Shown piece after piece: positions 43,568 to 52,753 of a stretch of 64,000 nt of DNA. The stretch is taken from positions 19,652 through 83,651 of the forward strand of contig CAZNNH010000007.1 in assembly GCA_964574335.1 (NCBI GenBank). Direction: 5' to 3'. The position numbers were made by a program, and so were the translations under genes. The notes beneath the pieces were generated by a model, which ran no database searches, was not told the origin of the DNA, and saw nothing but the letters and a program-made list of their open reading frames with translations. Source of the DNA: CAZNNH01 sp964574335. Lineage in GTDB: Bacteria > Acidobacteriota > Vicinamibacteria > Fen-336. Every line of letters starts with the position of its first letter. Within the stretch, counting starts at the first letter, position 1.

Positions 43568-45226
43568 TCAGCGCGGGACCCGAGCCGCGGCGACGTCGGA
43601 GCGCGTCACCGGCGGGCCGGAGCCCACCTCGCCGCCGAACATGTGCCGGAGGTGGTTCACGAGGGCGGCCAGCTCCGCATCCGTGAAGTCGGGGAAGGCG
43701 GGCATCTGGTTCTGCGCCGCAGGACGGTCCTTGGGGAGCACGGCCTCCGGCCCCTCCAAAATCAGGCGGATCAACGTCTGCGGGTCGCCGCGGAGGATCG
43801 GGCTGTCGCGGATCGGCGGCTGCATGTCGGGGACGCCGCTGCCGTCGGCCATGTGGCAGGTGGCACAGGTCTCGGCGTACAACGCCGCGCCCGGGCCGGT
43901 GGCTTCGGCGACCGTCGGGCCGGCGCCCGCCTCCTCCCGGGCCGTCTCCTTGGCGGACGTCCCGACGTAGACGATCCGCCACACGCGCCCCTTCTCCGAG
44001 TCCGCCACGTAGAGCGAGCCGTCAGGACCGACGGCGAGGCCGCAGGGCCGGAAGCGGGCGTCGCTCGGGCTGGCGATCTCGTCGCGGCCCGCGAAGCCGT
44101 CGGCGAACACCTCGTAGCCGCCGACCGGCATCCCCGAAGCATCGAAGGGAATGGAGACGACGTTGTATCCCCTCTGCGGCTCGGGGGCGCGGTTCCAGGA
44201 GCCGTGGAAGGCGAGGAAGGCGCCGCCCCGGTAGTGCTCGGGGAACTGCCGGCCCGGGTAGAACGCGAGCTGCATCGGTGCCCAGTGCGCGGGGAAGGCC
44301 ACCAGCGGATCCGGGTACTGGCCCGGTTCGGCGCGCTTGTCCTTGTCGCCGCCGTACTCGGGCGCCAGCATGCGGGCCTTCCTGATGGGATCGTAGTAGG
44401 TGAAGGGCCAGCCGAAGTGGCTCCCCTCACGCAGCAGGTGCATCTCCTCCGCCGGCAGCTCGGCGTTGTCCTTCTCGCTGTAGTGCTCGGGGTCGACGGT
44501 GTGGAGCTGGTCGCGGCCGTTCATGACGATGAAGAAGGCCTGGGAGACCGGGTTCCAGGCGATGGCCAGGACGTGGCGGTGGCCGGTGGAGAAGTGGAAG
44601 CCGTCGGCCTGGCTCTGTCGCGCACGGTCCGGGGCGAACCGCCAGAAGCCTCCGTGGGTCTTCAGGAACTCCGTCGGGTCCTGCCCCTTGGCGCCGCGGG
44701 CGCGGTCCGGGGCACCGTAGGCGTTGGAGGGGGAGCCGACCTCGACGTAGAGCTGGCCGTCGCCCCCGAAGGCGAAGGACTTGGCGTTGTGCTGGCGCTC
44801 GTCCGGCAGCCCGGTGACGATCAGCTCCGGCGGACCGGCCGGGACCAGCTCCCCCGCCGGGATCGCGTACCTCAGGACGCTGCTGTTGGTGGAGTGGTAG
44901 AGCCAGCCGTCATGGTAGGCGATGCCGGTGCCACCGCCCGAGCCGAAGCGCTCGACCCGCTCGGCCTGCCCGTCGCCGTCCGCGTCGCGCAGGGCGACGA
45001 TCCCGTCCTGGCGGGTCTTGACGTAGATGTCTCCGTTGGGCGCCACCGTCATGAAGCGGAGCCGGCCGAGGTCGTCCGCCACCACCACCGCCCGGAACCC
45101 CTCCGGGAGCTGCAGGCCGCCGTCCTGTGGATCGAAGGCCAGGTGCGGCCCCGTCGCGCTCGAGGCGCAGAGGGCGGCGCCGAGAGCAAGGAGCGCAGCT
45201 AGAGAGACGATCGGTCTAGAGCCCAT
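43568..45226 (-). CDS. PQQ-type sugar dehydrogenase fused to cytochrome c
   Basis: A 552-residue exported protein (signal peptide MGSRPIVSLAALLALGAALCASSA). Residues about 35-420 form a six-blade propeller typical of soluble glucose/sorbosone dehydrogenases (GFRAVVVADDLGRLRFMTVAPNGDIYV; EGSHFGWPFTYYDP; CGLAVGPDGSLYVADSEKGRVWRI). Residues about 440-540 carry a class I cytochrome c with CATCHM (C454, C457, H458) and a likely Met ligand in NQMPAFPDFTDAELAALV. Sugar or alcohol is probably oxidised in the periplasm, with electrons passed directly to the haem. AGGGAGG precedes the ATG. Confidence 0.85.
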   Translation of the reverse strand: MGSRPIVSLAALLALGAALCASSATGPHLAFDPQDGGLQLPEGFRAVVVADDLGRLRFMTVAPNGDIYVKTRQDGIVALRDADGDGQAERVERFGSGGGTGIAYHDGWLYHSTNSSVLRYAIPAGELVPAGPPELIVTGLPDERQHNAKSFAFGGDGQLYVEVGSPSNAYGAPDRARGAKGQDPTEFLKTHGGFWRFAPDRARQSQADGFHFSTGHRHVLAIAWNPVSQAFFIVMNGRDQLHTVDPEHYSEKDNAELPAEEMHLLREGSHFGWPFTYYDPIRKARMLAPEYGGDKDKRAEPGQYPDPLVAFPAHWAPMQLAFYPGRQFPEHYRGGAFLAFHGSWNRAPEPQRGYNVVSIPFDASGMPVGGYEVFADGFAGRDEIASPSDARFRPCGLAVGPDGSLYVADSEKGRVWRIVYVGTSAKETAREEAGAGPTVAEATGPGAALYAETCATCHMADGSGVPDMQPPIRDSPILRGDPQTLIRLILEGPEAVLPKDRPAAQNQMPAFPDFTDAELAALVNHLRHMFGGEVGSGPPVTRSDVAAARVPR

Positions 45227-45299
45227 GGGGTCCTCCCTTCCCGAGACGGGGACTTGTCCTGTGTGCTTCTCTCTATACTACCGGGTCCGGGGTGGGAGA

Positions 45300-45890
45300 T
45301 CAGCGGGCCGCGTCGAGGGCGGCGACCTCGGCCTGCAGCCTGTCGGCGGCCCTGGCGTTGAGCCAGCCGATGAAGGCGAAGGCGGCCCCGGCGAACAGCA
45401 GCCCGAGGGTCGAGATCGCCAGCCCGATCCCCAGCGGCAGGCCCGTCGACGGCGCCGTGCCGACGCCGAGCATGAACACGACCAGCCCCGGGACCAGCGG
45501 GCCGAGGAACCAGGCCCACACGCTGCGCAGCGCGTCGCGCTGGCGGATCAGCTCCGCGCGGTGGAACTCCGTCCAACTGCTCGCGGCGCGGTCCATCTCC
45601 GCGCGTGTCGCGGCGCGCGCCTGGGCGTGCAGCCGCCAGGCCACCACCACGGCGCCGAGCGCGATCAGCGCCGCGCCGGCCTCCACCACCGGCTCGGGGA
45701 TCAGGAGCGCCTGCAGGACGAAGACCACGACCACCAAGGCGCTGGCGGCGTACTCGACACGGTTGCGCCGTCCGATCCCCGACTGGAAGCGCTCGGCGCG
45801 GGCACGAACGTCCTCGATGGACATGGCGAGATCCTCCTCCTCGGGCTGGCACGTCCAGAGCGCTTGCAGGGCATCGAGGTCACGAGACAT
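45300..45890 (-). CDS. membrane protein encoded with the ECF sigma factor (possible anti-sigma)
   Basis: A 196-residue protein with four or so membrane helices: VEYAASALVVVVFVLQALL, VEAGAALIALGAVVVAW, LGPLVPGLVVFMLGV and LAISTLGLLFAGAAFAFIG. The N-terminal 45 residues (DLDALQALWTCQPEEEDLAMSIEDVRARAERF) are acidic and helical. It overlaps the sigma gene's end by 11 nt. Position and N-terminal helix are compatible with a membrane anti-sigma factor, but no zinc-binding anti-sigma motif was seen. Confidence 0.65.
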   Translation of the reverse strand: MSRDLDALQALWTCQPEEEDLAMSIEDVRARAERFQSGIGRRNRVEYAASALVVVVFVLQALLIPEPVVEAGAALIALGAVVVAWRLHAQARAATRAEMDRAASSWTEFHRAELIRQRDALRSVWAWFLGPLVPGLVVFMLGVGTAPSTGLPLGIGLAISTLGLLFAGAAFAFIGWLNARAADRLQAEVAALDAAR

Positions 45891-46398
45891 GGGCAGCCTC
45901 CCGGAACATGCGGGCCAGGGCGGCCTTGAGCCGAAACACGCGGGTGGCGACCGCTCCAGGCGACAGCCCGGTGATCTCGGCGATCTCCGCCCCCGCGAGG
46001 CCGTCGAGATAGAGGGCCATGATCTGGCGATCGGGCGCCTCGAGCTGCCGGATCAGCGCCCGCAGCCGCTCGAGCGCATCGCGTTCCTCCACCTCGTCTC
46101 GAGGGTCGCCTCCGGACGCCAGCGTCTCGACGTCGTCGATCGACAAGAGCGGCCGGCGCGTGCGGCGCTCCCGGTCGACGTGGGTGGCCGCCACGTTGTG
46201 GGCCACCCGATAGACCCACGTCCGCAGCGAGCAGCGCCCGTCGAACCGCTCCAGGCTGCGCCACAGCGCCACGTGGATGTCCTGGAGCAGGTCGCGCCGC
46301 CGCTCCGGGTCGGCCTCGAAGGCGCGGGCCAGGCGCCGCAGCGCGTCCCCGTGGGCCGCGGCCGCCTCCTGGTAGCGCCGATCCCGCGCATCCCTCAC
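45880..46398 (-). CDS. ECF-subfamily RNA polymerase sigma factor
   Basis: A 172-residue protein with sigma-2 at residues 15-85 (RRDLLQDIHVALWRSLERFDGRCSLRTWVYRVAHNVA) and sigma-4 at 115-165 (LEAPDRQIMALYLDGLAGAEIAEITGLSPGAVATRVFRLKAAL). This domain order and length are those of ECF sigma factors. The gene following it by an 11-nt overlap encodes a membrane protein, suggesting a signal-responsive regulator pair. Target genes are not indicated. Confidence 0.9.
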   Translation of the reverse strand: MRDARDRRYQEAAAAHGDALRRLARAFEADPERRRDLLQDIHVALWRSLERFDGRCSLRTWVYRVAHNVAATHVDRERRTRRPLLSIDDVETLASGGDPRDEVEERDALERLRALIRQLEAPDRQIMALYLDGLAGAEIAEITGLSPGAVATRVFRLKAALARMFREAAHVS

Positions 46399-46573
46399 GT
46401 CAGGGGTAGTCCGGCGGAGGGCCGGTTTCTTTCACCTGCCTCTCGGCTTCTTGACATCCCTCGAGCCGTCCGGCACGAGACTGCGGCTCGCGGGTGACCG
46501 ATCCCGGGAAAGCCGTTCGCGCAAGCGGACACTGGGGCAGGGCCCGGGACTTGGGCTCGGAGACCGGCCCCCG

Positions 46574-47539
46574 CTACCGCGGCGTCCTGGCGCCGGCCAG
46601 CTCCTGGCCGGGCTGGAAGCCGATCTTCCCGGCGAGCACCGGGTTGAACCACGCCAGTCGCCGGCGGTTGCGAACCACCGCGATCTCGCCGGGACGCTTG
46701 CCGGAGAGGATGGCGAGGGCGGCCTCGGCCGCCCATTGGCCGTGCTCCTGGGCGATCTTGGTCAGCCCGAAGACGGCATACGGCATCATGAAGTCGATGA
46801 CCGTGACCACCGGCTTGCGGATGTTCTCCTCTACGAAGGCGCGGGCCTCGGCGTCATCCCACCCCTGGATGGCGCCGTTCGTGGGCAGGAAGATGACGTC
46901 GGCCTCCTGGTTGAAGCGCCGGAACGCCGCCTTCCAGGAGGTGAAGTCGGAGACCATCGCGTAGGTCACCTCGAAGCCGAAGCTCCGGTACTTCGGCTCG
47001 AGCCATTCCCGCTCGGTGTCCTCCGTCAGGCTGCGCTCGGTGAGGATCGCGAGGCGGCGGGTGGAGGGGTAGCGCTTGCGCACGATGTCGAGCGCCTCCA
47101 GGATCGGGGACACCTCGACCATTCCTGTGACGTACGGGGTGGGAAGGCCGTAGTGCTCTGCCGACCAGTTGACTCCACAGAAGACGACCGGTATCGGGCC
47201 GTCCTTGAAGTGCGGAACGACCACGTGCTTCACGGCGGCGTCGTCCGAAGCGATGATGACGTCCGGCCGGGACTCGGCGATCGCAGCCCGGGCGGCGTCG
47301 GCCGCCTTCTGGATCTGGCTCGGAGATCCCTGATGCTTCGTGTCCATGTAGAAGGTCGTCAGGGTGGCGCGCCCCGCCAGGGTGGTGCGGAGCGCCTCGT
47401 CGATGTCATCGCTCCAAGCGTATCCCTGGTGATAGGAGTCCAGGTGGAACACGACCCCGGTGGGCGCCGCGCGCTCCTCCGCAACGGCGCCGCCGGCGAG
47501 GCAGGTCGACAGCGCGGCGACCAGTAGTCCTCTCGTCAT
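46574..47539 (-). CDS. ABC-type periplasmic substrate-binding protein, orphan
   Basis: A 321-residue protein with a signal peptide (MTRGLLVAALSTCLAGGAVAE). The fold is that of the ABC substrate-binding family represented by TrpX-like proteins: FHLDSYHQGYAWSDDIDEAL, PDVIIASDDAAVKHVVVPHFK, IPVVFCGVNW and LAILTERSLTEDTEREWL. No permease or ATPase gene is near, and the neighbours on both sides are unrelated, so it may act as a sensor-input or binding protein rather than a transporter subunit. GGAGGG lies 9 nt before the ATG. Confidence 0.8.
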   Translation of the reverse strand: MTRGLLVAALSTCLAGGAVAEERAAPTGVVFHLDSYHQGYAWSDDIDEALRTTLAGRATLTTFYMDTKHQGSPSQIQKAADAARAAIAESRPDVIIASDDAAVKHVVVPHFKDGPIPVVFCGVNWSAEHYGLPTPYVTGMVEVSPILEALDIVRKRYPSTRRLAILTERSLTEDTEREWLEPKYRSFGFEVTYAMVSDFTSWKAAFRRFNQEADVIFLPTNGAIQGWDDAEARAFVEENIRKPVVTVIDFMMPYAVFGLTKIAQEHGQWAAEAALAILSGKRPGEIAVVRNRRRLAWFNPVLAGKIGFQPGQELAGARTPR

Positions 47540-47858
47540 GGTGTCTCTTCCCTCCGTCCTCGGGCAGCGGCAGACGGGGCGGGCGTTCGGGCCTGGATGG
47601 AGGAGCGCTGTCTCGGCGACGCGGCCCGGCTCGCCGGGACGGGACGGCGAAGCTCGCCCGCACCCTCGAAACGTCCCGCTACGCGCCGACCCTAGCCGAG
47701 CCCGGGATCAATGTAAACAGCACCGTGGAGCGAGCACCACGTCCGCCAGGCCAGCGCCGGCGGTAGCCGAGATCAGGCTGGCGAGATCCTCGGGGGCGGA
47801 CTCCTGGAACCCTGGCCGCCCGGCGGGCGTAAGATCCAGAAGGACCAACAGGAGGCCC
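47540..47858. other. divergent intergenic region, about 320 nt, no gene seen
   Basis: It separates the divergently read substrate-binding protein and ADOP permease genes and must contain both promoters. A somewhat AT-richer spot lies around 47705-47725 (GGGATCAATGTAAACAG). No convincing -35/-10 pair, repeat or short gene was found. Confidence 0.4.
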
Positions 47859-50354
47859 ATGTCTGAGCTCCGCCACGCCCTGCGCAGGCTCCTTCGGGCG
47901 CCCGTCGTCACGACCGTCGCGATCCTCTCCCTGGCCCTCGGTATCGGTGCCAACGCGGCCATCTTCTCGCTCTTCGACCAGATGCTCCTGCGCGAGCTGC
48001 CCGTCGCGTTGCCCGATCGGCTGGTGAACCTGAGCGCGCCGGGGCCCAAGCCCGGCTCCCAGTCGAGCAACGTCGCCGGCCGCACGGCGAACGTCTTCAG
48101 CTACCCGATGTTCCGGGACCTCGAGCGGGAGCAGCAGACGTTCACCGGGCTGGCCGGCCACCGGATCGTCGGCGTCAACCTGGCGTGGGGAGGCCAGACG
48201 GACAGCGCCGAGGCGCAGCTCGTCTCCGGGAGCTTCTTTGGGGTGCTGGGCCTGCAGCCGGCCCTGGGCCGGCTGCTCGGCCCCGAGGACGATCGGACGC
48301 CCGGTGGGCATCCCGTGGTCGTCCTCGCCCACGACTACTGGCGCTCGCAGATGGGCTCCGATCCCGGCGTGATCGACCAGACCATGGTGGTCAACGGTCA
48401 GGCGATGACCGTCGTCGGCGTGGCTCCCGAAGGATTCCGGGGAACCACCCTGGGGGCCGAGCCCCGCCTCTTCGCGCCCCTGACCATGCGCGAGCGGCTA
48501 GTGCCGGGGTGGAAGGTCCTCGAGGACCGCCGCAGCTACTGGGTCTACGTGTTCGGACGGCTGGCGCCGGGGGTCTCGGCCGAACGGGCCCAGGCCGCGC
48601 TGAACGGAAAGTACGGCGCCATCCTCCACGAGGTCGAGGCGCCGCTCCAGGAAGGCATGAGCGAGGAGACGCTGGCGCACTTCCTCGCCAAGAAGGTCGT
48701 GCTGAGCCCGGGCGGGCGGGGGCAGAGCTCGCTCCACCGCGAGGCCGCCGCCCCCCTCGGCCTGCTGCTGGGCGTGACCGGGTTCGTGCTGCTGATCGCC
48801 TGCGCCAACATCGCCAACCTGCTGCTGGCTCGCGGCGCCAGCCGCGCCGGCGAGATGGCCGTTCGCCTGGCCGTGGGGGCGGGACGCCGCCACCTCATGG
48901 GTCAGCTGTTGGCCGAGGCGGGGCTGCTGGCAGCGATCGGCGGCGCGGCCGGCATCCTGGTGGCCCGCTTCACGCTGCTCGGCATCCACGCGATGCTGCC
49001 CGCCCAGGCGGCGGCCACCATCCAGGCCGGCCTCGACCTTCGGGTGTTGCTGTTCGCCGGTGTGCTGGCCGTCGGGACGGGCCTCGGGTTCGGCCTGCTG
49101 CCGGCCCTTCACGCCACCCGGCCCAACCTCGTGGTCTCGCTCCGCCAGCAGTCGGGCCAGTCCTCCAGCAGCCCGGCCGGGGCCCGTTTCCGCGCCGCGC
49201 TCGCCACCGGCCAGATCGCTCTGTCGATGGCCCTTCTGGTGACGGCGGGCCTCTTCATGCGCAGCCTGGCCAACGTCGCCCGCGTCGACCTGGGCCTGAA
49301 GACCGACCACCTGCTCACCTTCCGGGTCTCGCCGGAGCGCAACGGCTACACGCCGGAGCAGACGGCGGGCCTCCTGGCGCGTCTGGAGGAGGAGCTCCAG
49401 ACGCTGCCCGGGGTCACCAGCGTGTCGAGCTCGCAGGTGCCCTTCATCTCCGGCAGCAACTGGGGGAGCAGCGTGCGGGTCGAGGGCTTCGACGCCGGTC
49501 CCGACACCGACACCGACTCGCAGTACAGCCGGGTGGGGCCCGCCCTCTACCGCACGCTGGGTGTCCCGCTGCTGGCCGGCCGCGAGCTCACCGGCGCCGA
49601 CACCCGAGAGGCCCCGAAGGTCGCCATCGTCAACGAGGCGTTCGCACGCAAGTTCGGCCTGGGACGGGAGGCGGTCGGCACACGCATGGCTTTCGGCGGC
49701 GACGAAGAGCTGAACGTGGAGATCGTGGGGCTGGCACAGGACATGAAGTACAGCCAGGTCAAGGACCCGGCTCCGCCGCAGTTCGTGGTGCCGTGGCGTC
49801 AGGCGGAGCGCATCAACGCCATGAGCTTCTACATCCGCACCGCCCTGGAGGCCGACGCCCTGCTCTCGTCGGTCCCACCCGTCGTCAGGCGCCTCGACCC
49901 GCAGCTCCCGGTCGAGGACCTGTCCACGATGCAGCGGCAAGTTCGGGAGAACGTGTTCGTGGACCGGCTCATCAGCACCCTCTCGACGGCGTTCGCGCTG
50001 CTGGCGACGTTGCTGGCGGCGGTAGGGCTCTACGGCGTGCTCTCGTACACCATCAGCCAGCGGACGCGGGAGCTGGGCGTGCGCATGGCCCTCGGAGCCG
50101 ACAGCGGCCGGGTGAGGGGCATGGTGCTGCGCCAGGTGGCGCGGATGACGGTGGCCGGGGGGCTGATCGGCCTGGCCGGAGCCCTGGCTCTCGCGCGCCT
50201 CCTACGCTCGCTCCTCTTCGAGCTGCAGGGCCACGACCCGGCCGTGCTCCTCGGAGCGGCGGTGGCGCTGGGTCTGGTGGCGCTCGGCGCCGGCCTGGCT
50301 CCGGCGATACGCGCCTCCCGCATCGATCCGATCCGCGCCCTGCGCTACGAGTAG
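47859..50354 (+). CDS. ADOP-type MacB/FtsX permease, intact
   Basis: An 831-residue membrane protein with the duplicated layout: MSELRHALRRLLRAP, membrane helix (VTTVAILSLALGIGANAAIF), first periplasmic MacB core (about 40-270), FtsX block with LLIACANIANLLLARGASRAGEMAVRLA, two helices near 355-420, a second core with LPGVTSVSSSQVPF, and a final FtsX block (LLATLLAAVGLYGVLSYTISQRTRELGVRMALG) ending DPIRALRYE. AGGAGG lies 4 nt before the ATG. It is tandem with a broken copy 44 nt downstream. No ATPase is adjacent; in Acidobacteriota these permeases often stand alone. Confidence 0.9.
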   Translation: MSELRHALRRLLRAPVVTTVAILSLALGIGANAAIFSLFDQMLLRELPVALPDRLVNLSAPGPKPGSQSSNVAGRTANVFSYPMFRDLEREQQTFTGLAGHRIVGVNLAWGGQTDSAEAQLVSGSFFGVLGLQPALGRLLGPEDDRTPGGHPVVVLAHDYWRSQMGSDPGVIDQTMVVNGQAMTVVGVAPEGFRGTTLGAEPRLFAPLTMRERLVPGWKVLEDRRSYWVYVFGRLAPGVSAERAQAALNGKYGAILHEVEAPLQEGMSEETLAHFLAKKVVLSPGGRGQSSLHREAAAPLGLLLGVTGFVLLIACANIANLLLARGASRAGEMAVRLAVGAGRRHLMGQLLAEAGLLAAIGGAAGILVARFTLLGIHAMLPAQAAATIQAGLDLRVLLFAGVLAVGTGLGFGLLPALHATRPNLVVSLRQQSGQSSSSPAGARFRAALATGQIALSMALLVTAGLFMRSLANVARVDLGLKTDHLLTFRVSPERNGYTPEQTAGLLARLEEELQTLPGVTSVSSSQVPFISGSNWGSSVRVEGFDAGPDTDTDSQYSRVGPALYRTLGVPLLAGRELTGADTREAPKVAIVNEAFARKFGLGREAVGTRMAFGGDEELNVEIVGLAQDMKYSQVKDPAPPQFVVPWRQAERINAMSFYIRTALEADALLSSVPPVVRRLDPQLPVEDLSTMQRQVRENVFVDRLISTLSTAFALLATLLAAVGLYGVLSYTISQRTRELGVRMALGADSGRVRGMVLRQVARMTVAGGLIGLAGALALARLLRSLLFELQGHDPAVLLGAAVALGLVALGAGLAPAIRASRIDPIRALRYE

Positions 50355-50397
50355 GGAGTCGCCCGGGTACAAACCCTGACCACGCTCCGAGCGTCTC

Positions 50398-52493
50398 ATG
50401 GCCATGGAAGCCCTGTGGCAGGATCTCCGCTTCGCCCTGAGAGGCCTTGGCAAGTCCCAGACGTTCACCGCGGTGGCCGTGGCGTCCCTGGCGCTGGGGA
50501 TCGGCGCCAACACCGCCATCTTCACCCTGGTGGACCAGGCCCTCCTGCGTCGGCTGCCGGTCAAGAACCCTGACCAGATCGCGCTGATCAGGATGGAGGG
50601 CCAGTTCTGTGGCAGCACCTGGGGCTCCGGCCTGGCCATCTCCTATCCCCTCTACGAGGACGTCAGAGACGACAACCAGGTCTTCAGCGGGGTGTTCTGC
50701 CGGTTCCCCACCCGGGTGAGCCTGGGCTTCGGAGGCCGGACGGAGCGCGTCGGTGCAGAGCTCGTTTCCGGCACCTACTTTCCGGTCCTCGGGGTGGGCG
50801 CGGCCCTGGGGCGGACCTTCACGCCCGAGGAGGACCAGACCCCGGGAGGACACCCCGTGGTCGTCCTCGGCTACGACTACTGGCGAACCCGCTTCGCCGC
50901 AGACCCCTCCGTCGTGGGCCAGACGGTCGTCGTCAACGGCCACAACATGACGATCCTGGGGGTCGCGGCGGCCGGGTTCCATGGAGTTCAGCTCGAGTTC
51001 GTCCCGCAAATCTACGTCCCCATGATGATGAAGGCCCAGATGACGCCGCTGTGGGACTTCCTCGACGACCGGCGCACGCGGTTCGTCTACGCCTTCGGCA
51101 GGCTCGCACCCGGAGTGAGCGTGGAGCAGGCCGAGGCCTCGCTGCAGCCGCTGTTCAGGCGCGCGCTTCAGATGGAGGTCGAAGAGGCCGGCTTCTCCGC
51201 GGCTTCCGTCGAGGACCGTGAGGCCTATCTTCGCATCGTGCCCGACGTCCGGCCCGCCGGGCAAGGGCCTTCGTACCCCCGCCGTCAGGTCGAGACGCCG
51301 CTGCTGCTCTTGATGGGCCTCACGGTGGGGGTCCTGCTCATCGCCTGTGCCAACGTGGCGAACCTGCTCATTGCCCGGGCGGCCGTCCGGAGCAGAGAGA
51401 TCGCCATGCGCCTGGCCCTCGGCGCCAGCCGCGGCCGGATCGTCAGGCAGCTCGCCCTCAACGTCGACCCCTCCCTCGGCTCGTACACACCGACGAGCTG
51501 CGCTCGCTGCCCGGCGTGAGCGCCGTGGGCACGGCGAGTATCGGCATCCGTCAGGAATCGAGCTGGGACACGTCGATCACCGTCGAAGGCCACCTGCCGG
51601 GCCCGGAGGGGGCCCAGAACGCATTCATGAACCAGGTGGGACCGGGCTACTTCGATGCCCTCGGCGTGCGCCTGGTCGCCGGGCGCGACTTCACCCGGCA
51701 GGACACCGAGGAGATCAAGCACTCCGACGAGGACGACAACTGGGTCCCGACAGCCGTCATCGTCAACGAGAGCTTCGCCCGTCACTACTTCGGCGACGCC
51801 GACCCGCTCGGCCGCCACATGGGCTTCGGTGATGATCCTGGGACCCGGGCGGACATGGAGATCGTGGGCGTGGTGGCGGACATCAAGTACCGGAATCTCC
51901 GAGACGAGATCCCCATCCAGGCGTTCATCCCGTACCTGGCCTCGAGGCGGGTGGGCGACATGACGTACTACATGCGCACGGCGCTCTCGCCCGAGGCCGT
52001 CGTCTCCCAGGCCCGGGAACGCCTCCGGAAGCTGGACCCGAACCTGCCGATCTTCGCGGTCCGCACCCTGGAGCAGCGGGTGAGCGACTCGCTCCTCACC
52101 GAGCGGCTCGTCGCGGGGCTGTCGGCCGCCTTCGGCCTGCTCGCCACGCTGCTCGCCAGCGTCGGGCTCTACGGGGTGCTGGCCTACAGCGTCACCCGCC
52201 GGACTCGCGAGATCGGCCTGCGCCTGGCCCTCGGGGCGCTGAGCAGAGACGTCGTCTGGCTGGTCCTGCGCGAGGCGCTGCTTCTGCTAGGCCTCGGCCT
52301 CGCCGCCGGTCTACCCGCGGCCCTCATCCTCGCCCACTATGCCCGCGGCCAGCTGTTCGGCGTGGGCTTCGCGGACCCGGTCAGCCTGGGCCTGGCGGTC
52401 GCGGCGCTGGCGGCCGCGGCGACCCTGGCGAGCGTGATTCCCGCCCGGCGGGCGGGCCGCCTCGACCCGGCCCTGGCCTTGCGCTGCGAATAG
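50398..52493 (+). pseudogene. second ADOP permease, broken by internal deletion and frameshift
   Basis: The first half (MAMEALWQDLRFALRGLGKS... to GASRGRIVRQL) aligns with the intact copy up to the end of the first FtsX block. Near 51455-51465 the sequence jumps to ALNVDPSLGSYTP, a region that in the intact copy lies roughly 140 codons further on, so helices 3-4 and the start of the second periplasmic core are gone. The frame then ends at 51519 (CARCPA, stop) while the true continuation DELRSLPGVSAVG runs in another frame to 52493. One more short loss near 51490-51500 explains the shift. The C-terminal FtsX block is intact. Confidence 0.8.
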
Positions 52494-52510
52494 CCCGCGC
52501 TCCCAGCCGC

Positions 52511-52579
52511 GGGGTCGACGGGGCCATCCGGCTCTGGGACCTGTCGAGGGCCCCACGGTAGGCCAGCCTCCATGTACGC
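52511..52579 (+). pseudogene. scrap of a WD40-repeat gene
   Basis: In frame this reads GVDGAIRLWDLSRAPR, a TAG stop, then ASLHVR. The last-but-one blade of the WD40 kinase (about 58182-58250) reads GSDGTIRFWDLSTGAQQASLQGH. The nucleotide match over about 60 nt is close as well, including the GGCCAGCCTCCA stretch. It is a decayed fragment of a WD40 gene related to the kinase 5.6 kb downstream. The rest of the 260-nt gap shows nothing. Confidence 0.6.
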
Positions 52580-52753
52580 ATCCGCTGGGGGCTTCCAGGA
52601 CGGCTGCGGCCCGGCGGGTGGTGTCTGGGAGGTGCCCGGCCGCTTGGCGAGTGCGACAGACCGCCCTGCAACAGCGATGTCCGCCTGGTCACAACCCGGT
52701 GGACGGCGGCGTGAGGGTGTCGGACGATGGCGGCGCCAAGGAGGCCTCATCTC

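Noticed and set aside
45300..45890. Naming the membrane protein a definite anti-sigma factor
   Set aside because: Only gene order supports it; no zinc-binding anti-sigma motif is present.
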